A DNA stretch of 64,000 bases from an uncultured Prevotellaceae bacterium (GTDB taxonomy: Bacteria > Bacteroidota > Bacteroidia > Bacteroidales > Bacteroidaceae): assembly GCA_947166345.1 (NCBI GenBank), contig CAMVDU010000002.1:52555-116554 (forward strand), given 5' to 3'. This document shows, piece by piece, positions 59,640-64,000 of the stretch. Both the position numbers and the translations under genes were made by a program. The stretch's first letter is position 1. Every line of letters starts with the position of its first letter. The notes beneath the pieces were generated by a model. It had not been told where the DNA came from and made no database searches. It saw only the letters and a list, made by a program, of their open reading frames with translations.

Positions 59640-61991
59640 ATGATGAAAAGGTTTCGAATACAGAATTCATTCTCTGCCCGTCTGAGCCTCTGGGTGACGC
59701 TGGCAGTAGCTGTGGTACTCGTAGTTACCGCAATCATTACCAATGTGCTGGTGCGCGACGGCATCCTGCGTGAGGAGAAGCTGCGTGCCGGCAGTACCCT
59801 TGACAACGTGGAGCAGCGCATCGACGGTGTGCTGATAGCTGTTGAGACAGCCGTGAAGAACCATGTGGGCGAGATAGGCTTCTTCCTGCACGCACCCCGT
59901 GAGGAGATGTATCGCATCACCCGACAGTTGCTGGAGACCAACCCTGCCATTGTGGGGTCGGCCATTGCCTTCGAGCCCGACTACTATCCTGAGCAGGGCC
60001 GCTGGTTCTCGCCCTACAGCTGGCGTGAGGGTGACAGCATCCGCTCGAAGCAGTTAGGGACGGAAGACTACCAGTATCACGACATGGAGTGGTACACCGT
60101 ACCCAAGCAGTTGAACCGTGACTATTGGAGCGAGCCCTATCACGACGATGGTGGCGGCGAGATGACGATGACCACCTACAGTCATCCCCTCTACGACGAG
60201 GACGGACGCTTCTGTGGTGTGGTGACGGCCGACATCTCGCTGGACTGGCTTTCCAGCATGATGGACTCGCTGAACTACTACAAGGATGCCTACAGCTTCA
60301 TCATAGGCCGCAGCGGCACCTTCATCACCCATCCCAACAAGAATGCTGTGCTCAACGAGACCGTGTTCTCGTGGGCTCAGGCCAAGGGCGACACCGTACT
60401 CAATTCGATAGGCCGCGAGATGGTGGCAGGACAGAGCGACATGCGTGCTGTGGAGACCGAACGCTTCGGCAAGTCGTTTGTCTTCTTCCAGCCGGTGAAG
60501 CACACGGGATGGTCTATGGCCATTGTCTGTGACAGCAAGGCGTTCTTCAAGACAGCCAACCGCACCGGATTCATCGTGGCAGGCATCATCCTGCTGATGC
60601 TGTTGCTGCTCACCTTCATCCTGCGCTATGCCGTGAGACGCCTGACGAAACCGCTGGCGCTCTTCAGCAGGGCTGTCGATGAGGTGGCCAAGGGCAACCT
60701 GCAGGCCGAGCTGCCCGAGGTGCAAACGAAGGACGAGATGATGCACCTGCACAACTCGTTCAGCACCATGCAGAAGTCGCTGGCCCGACAGATGGACGAG
60801 CTGAAGGCCATCAACGAACAGAAAGGACGCATCGAGGGCGAGCTGCATGTGGCCAGCGCCATACAGATGGGCATGCTGCCCAAGACCTTCCCCACCTATC
60901 CTGACCGCGACGACGTGCAGATCTTTGGCTCGCTGGTGCCTGCCAAGGCGGTGGGTGGCGACCTCTTCGACTTCTTCATCCGCGACGAGAAGCTGTTCTT
61001 CTGCATCGGTGACGTCTCGGGCAAGGGCGTGCCTGCCTCGCTGGTGATGGCAGTCACCCGTTCGCTGTTCCGCACCGTGTCGGCCCACGAGTCGATGCCC
61101 GACCGCATCGTTACCAACATCAACGAGTCGATGGCCGACATGAACGAGAGCAATATGTTTGTGACGCTCTTCGTGGGCGTACTCGACCTGCCCACAGGTC
61201 GCATGCGCTATTGTAACGCAGGCCACGATGCCCCGTTGCTCATCGGCTCGGGCGTGGGCCATCTGCCCGTAGAGTCGAATATCCCCATAGCTGTCATGTC
61301 GGGTTGGAAGTTCGTGGCACAGGAGGTCCGCATCTTTACCGGCACCACCATCTTCCTCTTCACCGACGGACTGACAGAGGCCGAGAATGCACGTCACGAG
61401 CAGTTCCGACTGGAACGCATCGAAGAGATATCCGAACAGGCCCTTGCCGCCCAGGAGCAGGTTCCCAAGAAGATTATCCAGAAGATGAGCGATGCCGTTC
61501 GCCAGTTTGTGGGCGAGGCCGAGCAGAGCGACGACCTGACGATGCTGGCCATCCAGTATATCAAGCAGCAGAGCGACGTGAAGCTGCAGAAAGCCATCGT
61601 GCTGACCAACGACACCCAGGAGGTGCCGCGACTGGCTACCTTCGTCGATGAGGTGTGCGAGGCCCTGCATTTCAACGCCAGCCTCACCATGCAGATGAAC
61701 CTTGCCATCGAGGAGGCTGTTGTCAACGTGATGGACTATGCCTATCCGCCAGGCACACGTGGCGACATCAACATCGAGGCGCAGTCGAACGACGTGCGAC
61801 TGAAGTTCACCATCATCGACAGCGGCGTGCCCTTCGACCCCACCGTGAAGACCGATGTCGATACCAGCCTGTCGCTGGAGGAGCGACCCATCGGCGGACT
61901 GGGCATCCATCTGGTCCGACAGATCATGGATTCCATCAACTACGAGCGTATTGAGGGGCGCAACATCCTGACGCTGAGAAAGAAACTCTAA
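59640..61991 (+). CDS. Membrane sensor - SpoIIE-type PP2C phosphatase - RsbW-like ATPase fusion
   Basis: A 783-residue protein: TM1 (VTLAVAVVLVVTAIITNVLV), an extracytoplasmic Cache-like sensor (about 40-305, with EPDYYPEQGRWFSPYSWREG and DISLDWLSSMM), TM2 (FIVAGIILLMLLLLTFIL), HAMP (about 335-390), a PP2C/SpoIIE phosphatase (metal Asp in GGDLFDFF and IGDVSGKGVPASLVMA; SDDLTMLAIQY), and a C-terminal HATPase_c anti-sigma-like domain (NLAIEEAVVNVMDYAYPPG; IDSGVPFDP; GGLGIHLVRQIMD). It thus joins the phosphatase and kinase of a partner-switching system in one chain. The next gene encodes the STAS substrate. ATG 59640 or 59643; the longer track start is upstream of the promoter. Confidence 0.9.
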   Translation: MMKRFRIQNSFSARLSLWVTLAVAVVLVVTAIITNVLVRDGILREEKLRAGSTLDNVEQRIDGVLIAVETAVKNHVGEIGFFLHAPREEMYRITRQLLETNPAIVGSAIAFEPDYYPEQGRWFSPYSWREGDSIRSKQLGTEDYQYHDMEWYTVPKQLNRDYWSEPYHDDGGGEMTMTTYSHPLYDEDGRFCGVVTADISLDWLSSMMDSLNYYKDAYSFIIGRSGTFITHPNKNAVLNETVFSWAQAKGDTVLNSIGREMVAGQSDMRAVETERFGKSFVFFQPVKHTGWSMAIVCDSKAFFKTANRTGFIVAGIILLMLLLLTFILRYAVRRLTKPLALFSRAVDEVAKGNLQAELPEVQTKDEMMHLHNSFSTMQKSLARQMDELKAINEQKGRIEGELHVASAIQMGMLPKTFPTYPDRDDVQIFGSLVPAKAVGGDLFDFFIRDEKLFFCIGDVSGKGVPASLVMAVTRSLFRTVSAHESMPDRIVTNINESMADMNESNMFVTLFVGVLDLPTGRMRYCNAGHDAPLLIGSGVGHLPVESNIPIAVMSGWKFVAQEVRIFTGTTIFLFTDGLTEAENARHEQFRLERIEEISEQALAAQEQVPKKIIQKMSDAVRQFVGEAEQSDDLTMLAIQYIKQQSDVKLQKAIVLTNDTQEVPRLATFVDEVCEALHFNASLTMQMNLAIEEAVVNVMDYAYPPGTRGDINIEAQSNDVRLKFTIIDSGVPFDPTVKTDVDTSLSLEERPIGGLGIHLVRQIMDSINYERIEGRNILTLRKKL

Positions 61992-62019
61992 AAGGAAAAG
62001 CGGAGAACAGCAAGTCTAT

Positions 62020-62107
62020 CGTCTAAACTCCAAAACTCCAAAACTCCTAAACTCCTAAACTCATCAACTTATCAACTCAAAAACTCATCAACTCCTAAAC
62101 TCCTAAA
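62020..62107. repeat. Word repeat (AACTCCTAAACTCC)
   Basis: About ten imperfect copies of AAACTCCTAAACTC / CTCATCAACT in the gap between the phosphatase and STAS genes. Related in sequence to the patches at 31655 and 33178. Confidence 0.85.
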
Positions 62108-62122
62108 AATAAATATAATACA

Positions 62123-62428
62123 ATGATGAAAACAACAATCCAAGAAATTGACGGCAGCATGGTTGCCATGCTGGAAGGACGTCTTGACACAGCAGCCTCG
62201 CCCGAGACTGAGAAGAACATGCAGCCCCTTTATGACTGCGAGAATCAGGACATCATCATCGACTGCACCAAACTCGAGTACATCTCGTCCAGCGGCCTGC
62301 GCATCTTCCTGTCGGTACTGAAGAACACCAAGCCCCGCGGCTGTCATGTGTATATCAGCGGCCTGAACGACGACCTGCGCCAGGTGTTTGCAATGACAGG
62401 CTTCACTAACCTCTTCGACTTCAAATGA
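62123..62428 (+). CDS. STAS-domain anti-anti-sigma-like protein (RsbV type)
   Basis: A 101-residue soluble STAS protein. The phosphorylatable serine lies in LEYISSSGLRIFLSVLK (about residues 53-55), the canonical D/Y-x-SSxGL motif; the N-terminal EIDGSMVAMLEGRLDTAASPE matches RsbV/SpoIIAA. It is expected to be phosphorylated by the HATPase domain and dephosphorylated by the PP2C domain of the upstream protein. Its downstream target is unknown. Its stop overlaps the start of the RelA/SpoT-like gene (ATGA). Confidence 0.92.
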   Translation: MMKTTIQEIDGSMVAMLEGRLDTAASPETEKNMQPLYDCENQDIIIDCTKLEYISSSGLRIFLSVLKNTKPRGCHVYISGLNDDLRQVFAMTGFTNLFDFK

Positions 62429-63501
62429 CCGGATTGTCACCACATAGCGAGTGGCTGCTCAACGAGTTCCACGAGTTGCGTCCACAGCTGCTGCAGCTGT
62501 CGGACAAGGTCTATGCCTACCTCTGCGACACGCTGAAGGAGCAGGGCATCGAGCTGAATGCCATTGAGCATCGTGTGAAGACCGAGCCGTCGCTGGCCAA
62601 CAAACTGGTGAAGAAAGGCGACAAGTACCACAGCCTCACCGATATCACCGACCTTGTGGGACTGCGCATCGTCACCTTCTATACCGACGATGTGGACAAG
62701 GTGGCAGCCATCGTCAAGCGCCTCTTCGATGTGGACTGGAGCAACTCTGTCGATAAGCGTAAGCTGCACCAGCTGACCAGCTTCGGCTATAACTCGCTGC
62801 ACTACGTCTGCCGACTGAAGCCCGACCAGCAGTTGGTCGATGCCTCGTTGGCCAACATCCCCTTCGAGATACAGATGCGCACAGCCCTGCAGCATGCGTG
62901 GTCGGCCATCGAGCACGACATCGGCTACAAGGGCGCCGTCAAGTTGCCACCCGAATACCGTAGGCAGTTCAGTAGGTTGGCAGGTATGCTCGAGCTGGCT
63001 GATGATGAGTTCAGCCGACTGCGCACCACGATGACCGAGTACCGCCGCAAGGTGGAGACGCTGGTCAAGTCGGGACAGCTGAGCGATGTGCCCCTCTCCA
63101 CCGACTCCTTCAGCAGCTACCTGAAGCTGCAGCCCTTCGAGCGTCTGAACCAGCGCATCGCAGCTGTCAACCAGGCCGAGATCTATCCTGCCTCGCTGAT
63201 GGTGTTCCTGCCGCTGCTCGAATCGTTCGGGCTGGAGACCCTCGACGACGTGCAGCAGTTCATTGCCGACAACAGCGACGATGCCTATCAGCTGGCCCTG
63301 TCGCAGCTGGCAGTCACCGACATCGACATCCTCTCTGAGAGCATCGGACTGCTGAACCTCTGCCTGGTCTATGTGCTGAAGCACCACGGAGGGCGCGAGG
63401 GCCTCTGTCAGGTCTATGACACCATCAACGGCAAGGACCCCTCCAACACCCTGCTGGCTGATGTCATCCTGAAACAAGCGCGCGCCCTGTCGTTCGGATA
63501 A
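62425..63501 (+). CDS. RelA/SpoT-type (p)ppGpp synthetase without hydrolase or ACT domains
   Basis: A 358-residue protein. Residues ~30-180 form the alarmone synthetase domain: KKGDKYHSLTDITDLVGLRIV, SFGYNSLHYVCRL and PFEIQMRTALQHAWSAIEHDIGYK. There is no HD hydrolase, TGS or ACT domain, so it is a small alarmone synthetase with a C-terminal extension (about 230-358) of unrecognised helical sequence. The start overlaps the STAS stop by four bases, so production is coupled to the partner-switching module. The substrate (GDP/GTP) and the regulator of activity are not evident. Confidence 0.88.
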   Translation: MTGLSPHSEWLLNEFHELRPQLLQLSDKVYAYLCDTLKEQGIELNAIEHRVKTEPSLANKLVKKGDKYHSLTDITDLVGLRIVTFYTDDVDKVAAIVKRLFDVDWSNSVDKRKLHQLTSFGYNSLHYVCRLKPDQQLVDASLANIPFEIQMRTALQHAWSAIEHDIGYKGAVKLPPEYRRQFSRLAGMLELADDEFSRLRTTMTEYRRKVETLVKSGQLSDVPLSTDSFSSYLKLQPFERLNQRIAAVNQAEIYPASLMVFLPLLESFGLETLDDVQQFIADNSDDAYQLALSQLAVTDIDILSESIGLLNLCLVYVLKHHGGREGLCQVYDTINGKDPSNTLLADVILKQARALSFG

Positions 63502-63566
63502 ACGCAAAAATCATGGGGGGACAGGAACACCAATTTTGCCGTTTTTTCTGCATTTACCTCGAACCC

Positions 63567-63610
63567 AAATCCTCCGCTTCCAGAGTCTTTACTGCAGAAG
63601 CGGAGGATTT
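63567..63610. terminator. Inverted repeat, possible terminator
   Basis: AAATCCTCCGCTTC / GAAGCGGAGGATTT, a perfect 14-bp stem with a 16-nt loop, 65 bp after the synthetase stop. Confidence 0.65.
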
Positions 63611-63690
63611 CATGCTAAATGAAGAAAAACAAATCAAAATACAATCAAGACCCCTCCCTTTTCTCTAATTTGTAAATATTTTTCTTTCAC

Positions 63691-63837
63691 ATTCCACATT
63701 TCCACATTTTCCACATAAAGCACTTTCTGGATTCACAAAATTAAATTTTATAGTTCAAAGATATATTATAATATATCTTTGTTTGAAAGTCAAAAATAGT
63801 AAATGTGGAAAATGTGGAATGTGGAAAATGTGGAATA
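63691..63837. repeat. Inverted TTTCCACATTTTCCAC clusters around a 26-bp palindrome
   Basis: CACATTCCACATTTCCACATTTTCCACAT (63689-63717) and AATGTGGAAAATGTGGAATGTGGAAAATGTGGAAT (about 63800-63836) are inverted relatives. Between them CAAAGATATATTATAATATATCTTTG (63756-63781) is a perfect palindrome with a TATCTTTG -7-like box facing each way. Confidence 0.85.
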
Positions 63838-63931
63838 CCAGAGAGACAGCCCGTTCCTGTATCCTAGTCATTTTGACTCATTGTAAATAAATATTACCAA
63901 CATTCTCTACACACACCAACACCCACTTTTT

Positions 63932-64000
63932 CACTTTGGCTGCTGGGAGCGTCTCGAAGCAACGCGCCGAGCGTCACTTTGCGTCGCAAGATGTGTCACT
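63932..64000 (-). repeat. 69-bp dispersed repeat, right copy (inverted)
   Basis: CACTTTGGCTGCTGGGAGCG...AAGATGTGTCACT is the reverse complement, with about seven mismatches, of 242-310. It touches the window edge, so it may continue beyond. Confidence 0.85.

Larger units (their letters stand above)
63502..64000. other. Non-coding region with palindromes and repeats
   Basis: No gene was found in the last 499 bp. It holds a terminator-like inverted repeat (63567-63610), TTCCACATTTTCCAC words on one side and GTGGAAAATGTGGAA words on the other side of a perfect 26-bp AT-rich palindrome, and the right copy of the 69-bp dispersed repeat. Confidence 0.7.

Noticed and set aside
60054-61910. Minus-strand 618-residue ORF opposite the phosphatase fusion
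   Set aside because: Histidine- and leucine-rich shadow translation. The plus-strand protein has a full set of Cache, HAMP, PP2C and ATPase motifs.

Overview
The window is a chromosomal segment from an anaerobic member of the Bacteroidales, most likely a Prevotella-like species (Prevotellaceae). Three things point there. The promoters carry the Bacteroidota -7 element TAnnTTTG in front of most transcription units. Paired SusC/SusD genes occur in the order known for the Prevotella xylan utilisation (xus) cluster. Several families are essentially Bacteroidota-specific (DUF4831, DUF4292, DUF1735, TGS-type nucleoside kinase), and anaerobic enzymes (NrdDG, a Ser-type sulfatase with its maturase) are present. 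No phage, transposase, integrase, rRNA or CRISPR array was seen.

Layout. 1-4.7 kb: the tail of an unknown gene, adk and hpt (minus strand), then NAD(P)HX repair (nnr), a DUF4831 protein and a VanZ-like protein. 4.9-20.5 kb: a polysaccharide utilisation locus, susC-susD-susC-susD-DUF1735 lipoprotein-GH10-like lipoprotein, followed by a large secreted multi-domain protein. This matches the xusABCDE-xyn10C order, but the GH10-like protein has lost its catalytic nucleophile. 20.5-24.9 kb: a repeat-rich promoter region, prfB, a 49-residue membrane peptide, a CYTH protein, tRNA-Met, ribF and a CAAX protease. 24.9-33.2 kb: an operon (porin, imelysin lipoprotein, di-haem oxidoreductase, CcsBA-type cytochrome c synthase) that looks like an iron uptake system carrying its own cytochrome c maturation. 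A divergent regulator fuses a ScdA-like domain, a hemerythrin-like domain and a LuxR HTH, and is followed by a striking 22-bp-period repeat array. 33.2-44.5 kb: M16 peptidase, Na/Pi cotransporter, nucleoside kinase, nrdD-nrdG and an acyl-CoA ligase. 44.5-53.9 kb: an envelope operon dut-TPR-DUF4292-envC-acyl-CoA ligase, divergent from dgt, then an NSS transporter, an HhH protein and a HAD lipoprotein. 54-58.4 kb: a sulfatase with its maturase, pgeF and a pectinesterase. 58.5-63.5 kb: tRNA-Pro, a VanX-like dipeptidase, and an operon joining a sensor/PP2C phosphatase/ATPase fusion, a STAS antagonist and a (p)ppGpp synthetase.

The most unusual layer is repetitive. Many intergenic gaps are filled with imperfect tandem 'word' repeats, a different word in each gap. 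The same kinds of words also sit in frame inside a cytochrome c synthase gene (at least five insertions) and inside a pectinesterase signal peptide. There are also promoter-bearing hairpin repeats, a structured element present twice with apparently compensating stem changes, and a 69-bp element at both ends of the window in opposite orientation.

All calls were made by eye from the sequence and the supplied translations. No database search or folding program was run.
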